A stretch of DNA of 64,000 bases from Salinisphaera sp002433465 (GCF_040361435.1 NZ_APNL01000006.1:124001-188000); one strand, 5' to 3'. Positions 43,554 through 52,375 are shown, numbered from the stretch's first letter. Notes: generated from the sequence alone by a model not told the origin. Numbers and translations: made by a program.

Positions 43554-44242
43554 GTCGGCCGTTGCCGAGGCTGGCCGGCGCCTGCCCCTATGCCTGGCCG
43601 GTGGGCGGCGACTGGCGCGCCGCGGATACCGCGCTGCTGGTCATCGACATGCAGCGTGATTTTCTCGACCCGGACGGCTATTTCGCCGCGCTGGGCGAGA
43701 ACGCAGGTGAGCTGCGCGATGCGGTGGCGCCCGCCGCGCAGATATTGATGCTGGCCCGTGAGCTGGGCATGCGCGTGATCCATACCCGGGAAGGGCATCG
43801 CCCCGACCTGGCCGATCTCAACGAAACCAAGCGTGCCCGGGCCCAGGCCATGGGCGCGCCGATCGGCAGCGCGGGCCCGTTAGGGCGGCTGCTGGTACGC
43901 GGCGAGCCGGGCTGGGACTCGGTTGCCGAAATGGCGCCGGTCGCCGACGAGATCGTGGTCGATAAATGCGGCAACGGCGCCTTTCATGCCACCGACCTCG
44001 ACCAGATCCTGCGCGCCAACGGTATCCGCAACCTCTGGTTGCTCGGCGTGACCACCGATGTCTGTGTCTCTTCGACCATGCGCGAGGCCAACGATCGCGG
44101 CTATGACGTGCTGCTGATCTCGGACGCCTGTCGTGCGGCCACGCCCGCGTTGCACGAAGCCACACTCGCGGGTATCGAGCGCGAAGGCGGCGTGTTCGGC
44201 GCGCATATATCGAGCAGCGCGCTGGTGAAAGCCGTGCGCTAG
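43550..44242 (+). CDS. Cysteine hydrolase of the isochorismatase superfamily, biuret-hydrolase-like
   Basis: I start at GTG 43550, overlapping the upstream TGA (GTGA), which gives 230 residues. The Asp-Lys-Cys triad is Asp33 (LVIDMQRDF), Lys139 (VVDKCGNG) and Cys172 (GVTTDVCVSSTMREAND). HTREGHRPDLADL, RLLVRGEPGWDS and GGVFGAH are blocks I recall from biuret hydrolase BiuH, where the triad sits at the same mutual spacing. The predicted reaction is hydrolysis of biuret, or a related ureide or amide, to an acid and ammonia. With the binding protein upstream it suggests use of a nitrogen-rich small molecule. A ureidoacrylate-type substrate is the main alternative. Confidence 0.82.
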   Translation: MSRPLPRLAGACPYAWPVGGDWRAADTALLVIDMQRDFLDPDGYFAALGENAGELRDAVAPAAQILMLARELGMRVIHTREGHRPDLADLNETKRARAQAMGAPIGSAGPLGRLLVRGEPGWDSVAEMAPVADEIVVDKCGNGAFHATDLDQILRANGIRNLWLLGVTTDVCVSSTMREANDRGYDVLLISDACRAATPALHEATLAGIEREGGVFGAHISSSALVKAVR

Positions 44243-44302
44243 CCGCGCGCGGCAAACACGTCGCGGTATAGTGCTGCGCAATAATCCAGCAAGAGATTGC
44301 GT

Positions 44303-44761
44303 ATGCGTTACTGGGAGGACTTCGAGGTCGGCGAGACCGAACGCTACGGCGCCTATGAGGTGACCGAAGCCGAGATCATCGAATTCGCCAAGGCCTACGA
44401 TCCGCTGCCGTTTCATACCGACCCCGAAGCGGCCAAGGACAGCCCCTACGGCGCGCTGACCGCGCCCGGACTTCTGACCTGTTCGATCTTCATGCGCCTG
44501 CTGGTGGATCACCTGTTGCTGGACGCGGCCTCGCTGGGCTCGCCCGGCGTGGACCAGGTGCGCTGGCTCAAACCGGTCTATGCCGGCGATACGCTGTCGG
44601 TACGCCAGCAAGCGCTATCCAAGCGCGTGCTGGAAAGCCGCCCGGAGATGGGGCTGGTGAAAAACCGCTTCGAAGTGCTCAACCAGCATGACGAGGTGGT
44701 CTGCGATATCGCCTCGAACGGTTTGTTCGCACGGCGCGAAGCCGAGGACGCGTCGGCATGA
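44303..44761 (+). CDS. MaoC-like hotdog-fold dehydratase (first of a tandem pair)
   Basis: The 152-residue protein has the MaoC hydratase pattern: MRYWEDFEVGETERYG, IIEFAKAYDPLPFHTD with the catalytic Asp/His pair, and WLKPVYAGDTLSV. I choose ATG 44303 over a TTG two codons earlier. These enzymes hydrate enoyl-CoA (R-specific) or related thioesters. The next gene, starting four bases before this stop, encodes a paralogue of similar length. The two may form a heteromer, as single-domain MaoC proteins in tandem often do. No polyhydroxyalkanoate genes are near. Confidence 0.87.
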   Translation: MRYWEDFEVGETERYGAYEVTEAEIIEFAKAYDPLPFHTDPEAAKDSPYGALTAPGLLTCSIFMRLLVDHLLLDAASLGSPGVDQVRWLKPVYAGDTLSVRQQALSKRVLESRPEMGLVKNRFEVLNQHDEVVCDIASNGLFARREAEDASA

Positions 44762-45204
44762 TTCATTACGAAGATCTGGATGTAGGCGATACGGTGGAAC
44801 TGGGCCCGACCAGCGCCAGCGCGGATGAGATGATCGCGTTTGCCAAACGCTATGACCCGCAGCCGTTTCATTTGAGCGACGAGGGCGCGGCGAAGACCTA
44901 TTTCGGGCGCCTGGCGGCTTCCGGCTGGCATACCGCGGCACTGACCATGCGGCTGATGATGACCGGCCGCAACGAGCCGCTGGCCAGCCTCGGCTCGCCC
45001 GGCTTCGAAAACCTGCGCTGGCGCAAGCCGGTCTACCCGGACGACCAGCTCACCGCGCAGGTCACGGTGGCCAGCAAGCGCCTGTCCGAATCACGGCCCG
45101 AAATGGGGCTGGTGCAGTTCGAAGTCGAAACCCGTAATCAGGACGATGTGGTGGTGATGAGCTTCTTGTCGACCTCGATGCTGGCGCGACGCGAACCCGG
45201 CTGA
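44758..45204 (+). CDS. MaoC-like hotdog-fold dehydratase (second of a tandem pair)
   Basis: The 148-residue protein starts in the overlap ATGA with its upstream paralogue. It keeps MIAFAKRYDPQPFHLSDEGA with the catalytic Asp/His, SLGSPGFENLRWRKPVYPDD and SESRPEMGLVQ; the last is shared nearly word for word with the first copy (LESRPEMGLVK), showing a fairly recent duplication. Its stop is 30 bases from the stop of the convergent zapE gene. Confidence 0.87.
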   Translation: MIHYEDLDVGDTVELGPTSASADEMIAFAKRYDPQPFHLSDEGAAKTYFGRLAASGWHTAALTMRLMMTGRNEPLASLGSPGFENLRWRKPVYPDDQLTAQVTVASKRLSESRPEMGLVQFEVETRNQDDVVVMSFLSTSMLARREPG

Positions 45205-45234
45205 TTCGTATCAGCCGGCGGGCCGCGCCGTGCC

Positions 45235-46338
45235 TCAGGTGCGGTGCGGCTCGCCGAGATACTCGCTCGAACTCATTTCGTGCAGGCGGCTCGCCGTGCG
45301 TTCGAACTCGAATTCCAGCCGCGTGCCCTGATACAGGTCGTCCGGCTCGGCCGCGGCGGTACAGAACAGGTTCACACGGCGGTCGTAGAACTCGTCCACG
45401 GCATTGATGAAGCGTCGTGCGGCGTTGTTTTCGTTGTCGTCGAATACGGGCACGTTCGAAACCATGATGGTCGAGTATTCGCGTGCCATCTCGATATAGT
45501 CGTTGGCCGAGCGATTGCCGCGGCACAGATCCTCGAAATCGAACCAGACCGCGCTGTCGGCGCGACGCAATACCGGAATCTTGCGGCCCAGGATCTTCAC
45601 GTTGCCGCCTTCGACATCGCGGCCGGTGGCCAGGCGTTCGAAATGGCTGGCCAGCACCGCGTCGGCTTCGTCGCCGCTGGGCGTCTGGTAGGTCGCGGCT
45701 TCGTCGATACGATCCAGCCGATAATCGGTGCCGTCTTCGAGATGCATGACCGTGCAGTACTTTTTGATGCGCTCGATCGCCGGCTTGAAGCGCTCGCGCT
45801 GCAGCCCGTCCTTGTACAGATCGTCCGGGTCCACGTTGGACGTGGTGACCAGCGTCACGCCGCGCTCGAACAGCTCTTCGGTCAGGCGGGCGAGGATCAT
45901 GGCATCGGCCACGTCCGAGACGAAAAACTCGTCGAAGCACAGCACGCGGTCGCTCGCCCATTCCTTGGCGATGAGCTTGAGCGGGTCGGACTTGTTCGCG
46001 TAGTTCTTTCGCGCCTCGTGCACCTTCTGCATGAAGCGATGAAAATGCAGCCGCGATTTTTCCTCGAAGGGCAGGTTCTCGAAGAAGCAGTCCATCAGAT
46101 AGGTCTTGCCGCGACCGACGCCGCCCCATAGGTAGAGGCCCTTGACCGGTTCCCGCTTGTCCTTGCCGAACAGGCGTTTGCTGGTGGGGTTGTCGAGCAG
46201 CGCCTCGTGGATCGATTGCAGCGCGTCGACCGCCTTTTCCTGTTCGGGATCGCGGATGAAATCCTCGCGCTCGAGATCGGCGTCGTAGCGCGCGCGCGGG
46301 CCGGCGGCGCGGTCGGCCGTAAAACCAGTATCAGCCAT
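45235..46338 (-). CDS. zapE: Cell division ATPase ZapE (AFG1-like)
   Basis: This 367-residue P-loop ATPase has GLYLWGGVGRGKTYLMD (Walker A, about residues 67-83), the block HFHRFMQKVHEARK, VLCFDEFFVSDVADAMIL (Walker B) and VTLVTTSNVDPDDLY. These are diagnostic of ZapE/AFG1. In E. coli it associates with the Z ring and is needed under low-oxygen or heat stress. It is divergent from xerD with a 45-base gap containing the palindrome AAACCGGTTT (46357-46366). Confidence 0.94.
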   Translation of the reverse strand: MADTGFTADRAAGPRARYDADLEREDFIRDPEQEKAVDALQSIHEALLDNPTSKRLFGKDKREPVKGLYLWGGVGRGKTYLMDCFFENLPFEEKSRLHFHRFMQKVHEARKNYANKSDPLKLIAKEWASDRVLCFDEFFVSDVADAMILARLTEELFERGVTLVTTSNVDPDDLYKDGLQRERFKPAIERIKKYCTVMHLEDGTDYRLDRIDEAATYQTPSGDEADAVLASHFERLATGRDVEGGNVKILGRKIPVLRRADSAVWFDFEDLCRGNRSANDYIEMAREYSTIMVSNVPVFDDNENNAARRFINAVDEFYDRRVNLFCTAAAEPDDLYQGTRLEFEFERTASRLHEMSSSEYLGEPHRT

Positions 46339-46383
46339 GCAACATCTCGTGCTTTAAAACCGGTTTATTATACGCTTCTCGCC

Positions 46384-47295
46384 ATGGCTGCTATCGACGC
46401 GCTCGACGACGACACCGCCCGGGTCATCGAATCCTTTATCGACGGGCTCTGGGCCGAACGCGGGCTCTCCGATGCCACCCTGGGCGCCTACCGCAACGAC
46501 CTGGCCCATTTCGCCAAGTGGCTGGATCGACGCACACCGCTGGTGAAGGCGCAGCGCGGCGATCTACAAAGTTATCTGGCCGCGCGCAACACGCCGGGCT
46601 CAAGCCCCCGCAGCGCAGCACGGCTGTTGTCGAGTCTGCGCCAGTTCTATCGTTACCAGCTGCGCGCGAACGCGATCGACGAAGACCCCACCGCGCTCAT
46701 CGATATGCCCACCCAGGGCCGACGCCTGCCCAAAACACTCACCGAAGCCGATGTGGAGGCGTTGCTCCGAGCGCCGGATATCGATAGCGATATCGGCCTG
46801 CGCGACCGCGCCATGCTGGAGCTCATGTATGCCGCAGGCCTGCGGGTTTCGGAGCTCGTAGGCGCCACCCGCGCCCAGGTGAACACGCGTCAGGGCGTGA
46901 TCCGCGTGACCGGCAAGGGCGGGCGCGAGCGGCTGGTGCCGCTGGGCCTGGCGGCGGTCGAATGGCTGGAGCAGTACATGCGCGAAGCCCGCGGCATTCT
47001 GCTGGGCGCGAAACAAAGCGATGCGCTGTTCGTGACCGGGCGGGGCGGTGGCATGACGCGCCAGAACGTCTGGCACCGGATTCGCGGCTATGCCGAGCAG
47101 GCCGGGGTACGCCGCGACATATCGCCGCATGCGCTACGCCATGCCTTTGCCACGCATCTGCTCAACCACGGGGCGGATCTGAGGGCCGTGCAGATGCTGC
47201 TGGGCCATGCCGATCTGTCCACCACCCAGATCTATACCCATGTGGCACGCGCTCGATTGCAGGCGCTGCACGCCGAACACCATCCGCGAGGCTGA
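46384..47295 (+). CDS. xerD: Tyrosine recombinase XerD
   Basis: From ATG 46384 the protein is 303 residues, a normal XerD length. The N-terminal SAM-like domain (WAERGLSDATLGAYRNDL) precedes the catalytic domain with Arg in GLRVSELVG, His-x-x-Arg in HALRHAFATHLL, His in LLGHADLSTTQIYTH and nucleophile Tyr284. It acts with XerC at dif to resolve chromosome dimers. The length and the block LPKTLTEADVEALL favour XerD over XerC. No good ribosome site is visible; CGCTTCTCGCC precedes the ATG. Confidence 0.92.
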   Translation: MAAIDALDDDTARVIESFIDGLWAERGLSDATLGAYRNDLAHFAKWLDRRTPLVKAQRGDLQSYLAARNTPGSSPRSAARLLSSLRQFYRYQLRANAIDEDPTALIDMPTQGRRLPKTLTEADVEALLRAPDIDSDIGLRDRAMLELMYAAGLRVSELVGATRAQVNTRQGVIRVTGKGGRERLVPLGLAAVEWLEQYMREARGILLGAKQSDALFVTGRGGGMTRQNVWHRIRGYAEQAGVRRDISPHALRHAFATHLLNHGADLRAVQMLLGHADLSTTQIYTHVARARLQALHAEHHPRG

Positions 47296-47298
47296 TTG

Positions 47299-47829
47299 AT
47301 GGCACGCAATATCGAAATCAAGGCTGCGGTGACGGACCCAACGTCGCTACGACAGCGCGTCGCCGCGCTCGCCGATGACGGGCCCTGGCTGATCGAGCAG
47401 CACGATATCTTTTTTAACTGTGCACACGGCCGGCTCAAGCTGCGCTGCTTCGACAACGGCGAGGGGGAGCTGATCTTCTATCGCCGTGTGGATACGGCGG
47501 GGCCGAAAGCAAGCGAATACGAGCGCAGTCCGGTGGCCGACCCGAACAGCCTGCGGCGCGTGCTGGAACGGGCGAACGGCCTGCGCGGCGAAGTCATCAA
47601 GACCCGCACGCTTTATCGGGTCGGGCGCACGCGCATTCATCTCGACCATGTCGCCGGGCTGGGCGACTACATGGAGCTGGAGGTAGTGCTCGCGCCGGAA
47701 GAGGCGAGCGAGATCGGCGAGGCCGAAGCCCGCGAGCTCATGCAGCAGCTTAAAATCGAGCCGAACGCGCTGGTCGACTGCGCCTATATCGACCTCATCG
47801 AGGCCGGCGAGCGCGCCACCGGCGGATAA
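47299..47829 (+). CDS. CYTH-domain protein (class IV adenylate cyclase/thiamine triphosphatase-like)
   Basis: The 176-residue protein begins MARNIEIKAAV, the ExExK-type opening of the CYTH family, and has DIFFNCAHGRLKLRCFD, VIKTRTLYRVGRTRIHLD and LGDYMELEVVL, the alternating charged strands of the tunnel. These enzymes bind triphosphates with divalent metals; members include CyaB-type adenylate cyclase, thiamine triphosphatase and inorganic triphosphatase, and the activity cannot be chosen here. It starts four bases after xerD ends, and its stop abuts the stop of the convergent fdxA directly. Confidence 0.87.
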   Translation: MARNIEIKAAVTDPTSLRQRVAALADDGPWLIEQHDIFFNCAHGRLKLRCFDNGEGELIFYRRVDTAGPKASEYERSPVADPNSLRRVLERANGLRGEVIKTRTLYRVGRTRIHLDHVAGLGDYMELEVVLAPEEASEIGEAEARELMQQLKIEPNALVDCAYIDLIEAGERATGG

Positions 47830-48153
47830 CTAGCGCTCCAGCAGCTTGAGCTTGTCCGGCTTGTCGGCCCATTCGTCGGCGTCGGCCGGGGCGTCCTTGA
47901 TCTCGGTGATCACCGGCCACTTGGCGGCCAGCTCGGCGTTGAGCTCAAGGAAATGCGCCTGATCGGCGGGCAGATCGTCTTCCGACAGAATCGCCTCGAC
48001 CGGGCACTCGGGCTCGCAAAGCGTGCAATCGATGCACTCTTCCGGGTCGATGGCCAGGAAGTTCGGGCCTTCGTGGAAACAGTCGACCGGGCAGACTTCC
48101 ACGCAGTCGGTGTACTTGCACTTGATGCAGTTCTCGGTGACAACGAACGTCAT
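47830..48153 (-). CDS. fdxA: 7Fe ferredoxin FdxA
   Basis: The 107-residue protein begins MTFVVTENCIKCKYTDC. Two cluster motifs are seen: C9IKCKYTDCVEVCP for the 3Fe-4S site and CIDCTLCEPECP (Cys40, 43, 46, 50) for the 4Fe-4S site. The long C-terminal extension of about 50 residues with WADKPDKLKLLE is usual for the Azotobacter ferredoxin I type. It is a soluble electron carrier. The stops of fdxA and the CYTH gene are adjacent with no base between. Confidence 0.95.
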   Translation of the reverse strand: MTFVVTENCIKCKYTDCVEVCPVDCFHEGPNFLAIDPEECIDCTLCEPECPVEAILSEDDLPADQAHFLELNAELAAKWPVITEIKDAPADADEWADKPDKLKLLER

Positions 48154-48310
48154 CGTGGATCGAGCCTCGTAACAAAAACCTCAGATACCCGACAGTTTAT
48201 CAGCTGTCCGTGCTGTGCGAGCGCCCGCTGACCAACGCGGGAGATCGCGTCCGGATATTGCAGCCGATCACGCCACGTGGCGCCTTGATCTGGGTCACCC
48301 GCGCGCAGCC

Positions 48311-48910
48311 TCAGGCAGAGCCGTCTTGTACGCGCGCCACGCGATCGAGGTTCATTTCGCGCCAGTCGTCGGCGCCGAGGCTGTCGGTGTGCAGCTCGAA
48401 GCGCCCACGGGCGCGATCGGCGAAATAATGCGACAGGGCGCGATGAATGGTCGGAAACGCCAGCTGCGACCACTCGATTTCGTCCTCGCGCTGCAGGGTC
48501 ACGATCTGGCTTTCCTGGCCAGGCGCGTAGTGGCTGCCGGACAGCTGCGCCCGATAGAAGATATGCACCTGACCGATATGGGTGACGTCGATCATGGCGA
48601 ACAGCTCGGCGTCGCGCACCTCGGCCTGGGCTTCTTCGCGGGTTTCGCGGGCCGCGCCCTCGTAAATGGTCTCGCCGAGCTCCAGAAAACCGGCCGGCAG
48701 CGTCCAGAAGCCCAGGCGCGGCTCGATCGCGCGGCGGCACATGAGGATCTTGTCTTCGTGCTCGACGATACAGCCGACCACGTTGCGCGGGTTGTCGTAG
48801 AAGATCTCGCCGGTCGCGGTGCAGATATTGCGCTTGCGGTCGTCGCCTGGCGGAATCTTGAATTCGGTCGGCGCGCCGCAGTTGGGGCAGTACGTCATGG
48901 GCTTGGGCAT
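48311..48910 (-). CDS. NUDIX hydrolase with N-terminal zinc ribbon
   Basis: The 199-residue protein has a short ribbon (CPNCGAPTEF at residues 8-17) and a NUDIX box GFLELGETIYEGAARETREE near residues 73-92, with WTLPAGF just before. Ribbon-containing relatives include NudC-type NADH pyrophosphatases, but the order and length here fit the shorter 180-200-residue group whose substrate is uncertain. The ribbon's second cysteine pair is weak: only one Cys (NICTATGE) follows. It is divergent from ppc. The 157 bases between it and fdxA show no gene. Confidence 0.87.
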   Translation of the reverse strand: MPKPMTYCPNCGAPTEFKIPPGDDRKRNICTATGEIFYDNPRNVVGCIVEHEDKILMCRRAIEPRLGFWTLPAGFLELGETIYEGAARETREEAQAEVRDAELFAMIDVTHIGQVHIFYRAQLSGSHYAPGQESQIVTLQREDEIEWSQLAFPTIHRALSHYFADRARGRFELHTDSLGADDWREMNLDRVARVQDGSA

Positions 48911-48992
48911 CGGGCAAGATTAGCAGACAACGAGGGGTAATCCGTGCGCTGCTATTCTGCGATTCGGCACGAACCATGCAACGGCTGAGAAC

Positions 48993-51782
48993 ATGAATCC
49001 GTCGATCAACGAAAAACACCCGGCCATGAGTGCGACCGACGTCGCTGCCCACGACGAAGCGCTACGGGCACAGGTACGCGCCGCCGGCACGCTGCTGGGC
49101 GACGTGCTGCGATCGCAGGCACGCGAGGGCGTGTTCGATACCGTGGAAACGCTGCGGCGCGGCTATATCGCGCTGCGCGAGCACGACGACGCGCAAAAGC
49201 GCGCCGAGCTGCAGGCGCTGGTGGCCGGGCTGCCGGCCGAAACCATGACCGAGGTCACCCGCGCCTTCGCGATCTATTTCAACCTGGCCAATCTGCTCGA
49301 AGAACTGCATGCGCACCGTACCCGGCGCGCGCTGGCGGCCGAGGGCAACCCGCAGTGGATCGGTTCGTTCAACCGCAGCTTCACCGACCTGGCCGCGGAG
49401 GGGGTGAGCCTGGAACAGGCGCTCGCGCGCCTCGAGCGGCTGTCGTTCATGCCGGTGTTCACTGCCCATCCCACCGAAGCCAAGCCGCGCGCCGTGCTGG
49501 ATGCCCTGCGCCGGCTGTTCGAATGGTTTCGCGAGCTGGCCTTCGATACCCCCGACGCGCGTCGTCATGCCGAAATCGAAGAGCATATCCGCCAGAACAT
49601 TCAGGTGCTCTGGAAGACCGAGGAGCTGCGCGGCTCGCGCCCGACCGTGGCCGACGAGATTCGCAACGGCCTCTATTATTTCCGGGCGTCGCTGTTCTCC
49701 AGCGTGCCGGTGATCTATCGCAACCTGGAACGCGCGCTGTTCAACGCCTACGGCGAACGCGTCGAGCCGCCGACAGTGCTGGATTTCGGCTCCTGGATCG
49801 GCGGCGATCGCGACGGCAATCCCTATGTCACCGCGCGCGAAACCCGCTACGCGCTGCGCATGCAGGCCCGCGAGGTGCTCTCCGAATACCTGCGCCGGAT
49901 CGATCATCTGGCCAGCCGGCTGTCGTTTTCGGCGCGCTGGTGCGCGCCCAGCGATACGTTCTGGCAAAGCCTGGCCGACGACGAACAACGCATTGCCGCA
50001 CATACCGGCGTACGCGCGGAACGTTTCGCGGCCGAACCCTATCGGCGCAAGCTCTATCTGATGCGCCAGCGTATTTCGGCCATGGTCGATCAGCTGCAGA
50101 CCGAGCTGCGCCTGCGCGCCGAACGCAGCGAGCGCAGTCCGCTGGCCTACGACAGCGCAGCGGCGCTGGTCGACGAGCTGCGCATCATGCGCGAATCGCT
50201 GGCCGGTCACGGCGACCAGGCCATCGCAGACGACGAGATAAAAGACCTGCAGCGGCTGGTGCAGACCTTCGGCTTTCATCTGGCCCGGCTCGATCTGCGT
50301 GAGGAATCCACCCGGCATACCCAGTGTATTCACGAGCTGTTTGCCGCGCTGGATATCTGCGCGGACTACGAATCGCTCGACGACGGCGCGCGTACCGAGC
50401 TGCTCGCCGCCCAGCTCGCCGTCGACGAGGTGGCCGAAGTGGCCCGGGTCGATGTCTCGGCGGACGTCGGCCATACGCTCGAAAGCCTGGCGGTGGTGCG
50501 TGAATTCACCCGCACGCTGGGCGTCGATGCCTTCGGCAGCTACGTGATCTCGATGACGCACAATGTCTCGGACATGCTGGCGCTGCTCTGGCTCATGCGT
50601 GCCACGGGGGTTTATGAGCCGGGCGCCGGCACGCCGCCGCTGGCGATCGCGCCGCTGTTTGAAACGGTGGCCGATCTGGAACATATCGAGCCGGTGCTGG
50701 ACGGCCTGCTGGGCCAGCCGGCCTACCGCGCCTTCCTGGAGGCCCAGGCCCACGACGGCACGCGCCGTCAGGAAGTCATGCTGGGCTATTCCGACTCCTG
50801 CAAGGATGGCGGCATCATGGCGTCGCGCTGGCAGCTCTACAAAGCCCAGCAGCTGGCGGTGGCCGTGTGCGACAAGCACGACGTCGACAGCCTGCTGTTT
50901 CACGGTCGTGGCGGCACCGTCGGCCGTGGCGGCGGGCCCACCCATCAGGCCATCGTGTCGCAGCCGCCGGGCACGGTGCGCTCGCGTATCAAGTTCACCG
51001 AGCAGGGCGAAATGATCTTCGCCAAGTACAGCAACCCGGAAACCGCGGTCCACGAGCTCACCCTTGGTATCACCGGCACGCTCAAGGCCAGCGGGTTTGC
51101 TACCGACGATACCGATCACTCGCGTATCGCCGCGTCGCTGTCGGATACCGGCGAAGCGTTCTATCGGCGCCTGACCGAGGATACCGACGGCTTCTTCGAT
51201 TATTTCTATGCCGCCACGCCTACCGCAGAAATCGGCGCGTTGAACATCGGCTCGCGCCCCGGTCATCGCAAGGCGGTCCGCGGCAAATCCTCGATTCGCG
51301 CCATTTCCTGGGTGTTTGCCTGGGCACAGTCACGCCATACCCTGCCGGGCTGGCTTGGCGTGGGCACGGCCCTGGCCGAGGCCGGTATCGACAACGACGA
51401 GCTGGTGGCGCTCTATCGCGACTGGGCGTATTTCCGCACCATCATCGACAGCGTGCAGATGTCGCTGGCCAAGGCCGACATGCCCATCGCGGCCACCTAT
51501 GCCGAGCTTGTGCCCGAGCAGGCCGCGATATTCGAGGCCATCCGCAGCGAATACGATCGTGCCGTCGAGCGTATACTCGCAATCACCGGCGAGGCCGAGC
51601 TGCTGGACGACGATACGGTGCTCAAACGTTCGCTGGACCGGCGCCGGCCCTATCTCGACCCGCTCAACCATATTCAGATCACCGCGCTCACGCGTTATCG
51701 TGAAGGCGGCGATCGCGTATGGCTCGACCCCGTGTTGCGTTCGATCAACGCGATCGCGGCCGGTATGCGCAATACTGGCTGA
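48993..51782 (+). CDS. ppc: Phosphoenolpyruvate carboxylase
   Basis: This 929-residue protein is of usual bacterial length. The catalytic blocks are FTAHPTEAKPR (His159), GYSDSCKDGGIMASRW near residue 598, FHGRGGTVGRGGGPTHQAI near 636 and the C-terminal NTG. It adds bicarbonate to PEP to form oxaloacetate, refilling the TCA cycle. GAGA precedes ATG 48993; a second ATG at codon 12 has no ribosome site. A variant is ISWVFAWAQSR where many enzymes read IPWVFAWTQ/SR. Confidence 0.96.
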   Translation: MNPSINEKHPAMSATDVAAHDEALRAQVRAAGTLLGDVLRSQAREGVFDTVETLRRGYIALREHDDAQKRAELQALVAGLPAETMTEVTRAFAIYFNLANLLEELHAHRTRRALAAEGNPQWIGSFNRSFTDLAAEGVSLEQALARLERLSFMPVFTAHPTEAKPRAVLDALRRLFEWFRELAFDTPDARRHAEIEEHIRQNIQVLWKTEELRGSRPTVADEIRNGLYYFRASLFSSVPVIYRNLERALFNAYGERVEPPTVLDFGSWIGGDRDGNPYVTARETRYALRMQAREVLSEYLRRIDHLASRLSFSARWCAPSDTFWQSLADDEQRIAAHTGVRAERFAAEPYRRKLYLMRQRISAMVDQLQTELRLRAERSERSPLAYDSAAALVDELRIMRESLAGHGDQAIADDEIKDLQRLVQTFGFHLARLDLREESTRHTQCIHELFAALDICADYESLDDGARTELLAAQLAVDEVAEVARVDVSADVGHTLESLAVVREFTRTLGVDAFGSYVISMTHNVSDMLALLWLMRATGVYEPGAGTPPLAIAPLFETVADLEHIEPVLDGLLGQPAYRAFLEAQAHDGTRRQEVMLGYSDSCKDGGIMASRWQLYKAQQLAVAVCDKHDVDSLLFHGRGGTVGRGGGPTHQAIVSQPPGTVRSRIKFTEQGEMIFAKYSNPETAVHELTLGITGTLKASGFATDDTDHSRIAASLSDTGEAFYRRLTEDTDGFFDYFYAATPTAEIGALNIGSRPGHRKAVRGKSSIRAISWVFAWAQSRHTLPGWLGVGTALAEAGIDNDELVALYRDWAYFRTIIDSVQMSLAKADMPIAATYAELVPEQAAIFEAIRSEYDRAVERILAITGEAELLDDDTVLKRSLDRRRPYLDPLNHIQITALTRYREGGDRVWLDPVLRSINAIAAGMRNTG

Positions 51783-51817
51783 TGCTTTTTCGCGTGATCG
51801 ATAGTGAGAATCAAACC

Positions 51818-52375
51818 ATGAACGGCCGATTTTTTCCTGCCTTGCGGCTTGTCTCGTATCTGGCTGTGTGCCTGTGCCTGTTTGCGTCGCACGCCTTTGC
51901 CCAGAACCAAAACCCGAACGCCGGTGACCAGGCGAGCGCCGACGATACGCCGCCCCAGCGCCCGGTCTATCTGGATATCGTGCCGGTGGCCGATGCGCGC
52001 TACTCCATGCTGCCCGAAGAGCTGGTCACCTCGCTGGCCCGCGAGGCTCTGTCCGATGCACGCCAGGCCACGATTCGCATGGCCGGCGAGGACCTGCCTG
52101 CCGGCGTGCGCGTGCTGCGCATCATGTATATCGTGCATCAGCAGGAAGACGACACCGGCGTGACCGCGGCCGTGGCCGCATCGACCGAGCTGCTGCGTAC
52201 GGCCAACGAAGGCGACGGCGGCCCGCAGACGTTTTCCATCTACAACGGCTTGCAACAGACGCTGGTCCAGGGGCCGGACGTGACGCGTGCCCGCGAAAAG
52301 CTGCGCGAGGCGTTCAAGCAGGAGTTGCAGACACGAATCGCCTCTGCCTTTCAGAACGCAGAGGCGCTCAAGTAG
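51818..52375 (+). CDS. Secreted or periplasmic protein, unknown
   Basis: From ATG 51818 (GTGAGAA upstream) the protein is 185 residues with a clear signal peptide (hydrophobic LVSYLAVCLCLFA, cut near AFA). An in-frame ATG at 51782 would add 12 residues. The mature part has a Pro/Gln-rich start, then an alpha/beta segment with RPVYLDIVPVADARYSML and an acidic, Gln-rich helical end (REKLREAFKQELQTRIASAF). I recognise no family. It follows ppc by 35 bases and may be cotranscribed. Confidence 0.7.
   Translation: MNGRFFPALRLVSYLAVCLCLFASHAFAQNQNPNAGDQASADDTPPQRPVYLDIVPVADARYSMLPEELVTSLAREALSDARQATIRMAGEDLPAGVRVLRIMYIVHQQEDDTGVTAAVAASTELLRTANEGDGGPQTFSIYNGLQQTLVQGPDVTRAREKLREAFKQELQTRIASAFQNAEALK

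Noticed and set aside
49062..51266. 734-residue minus-strand frame opposite ppc
   Set aside because: Mirror of a well-conserved enzyme gene, with no recognisable domain.
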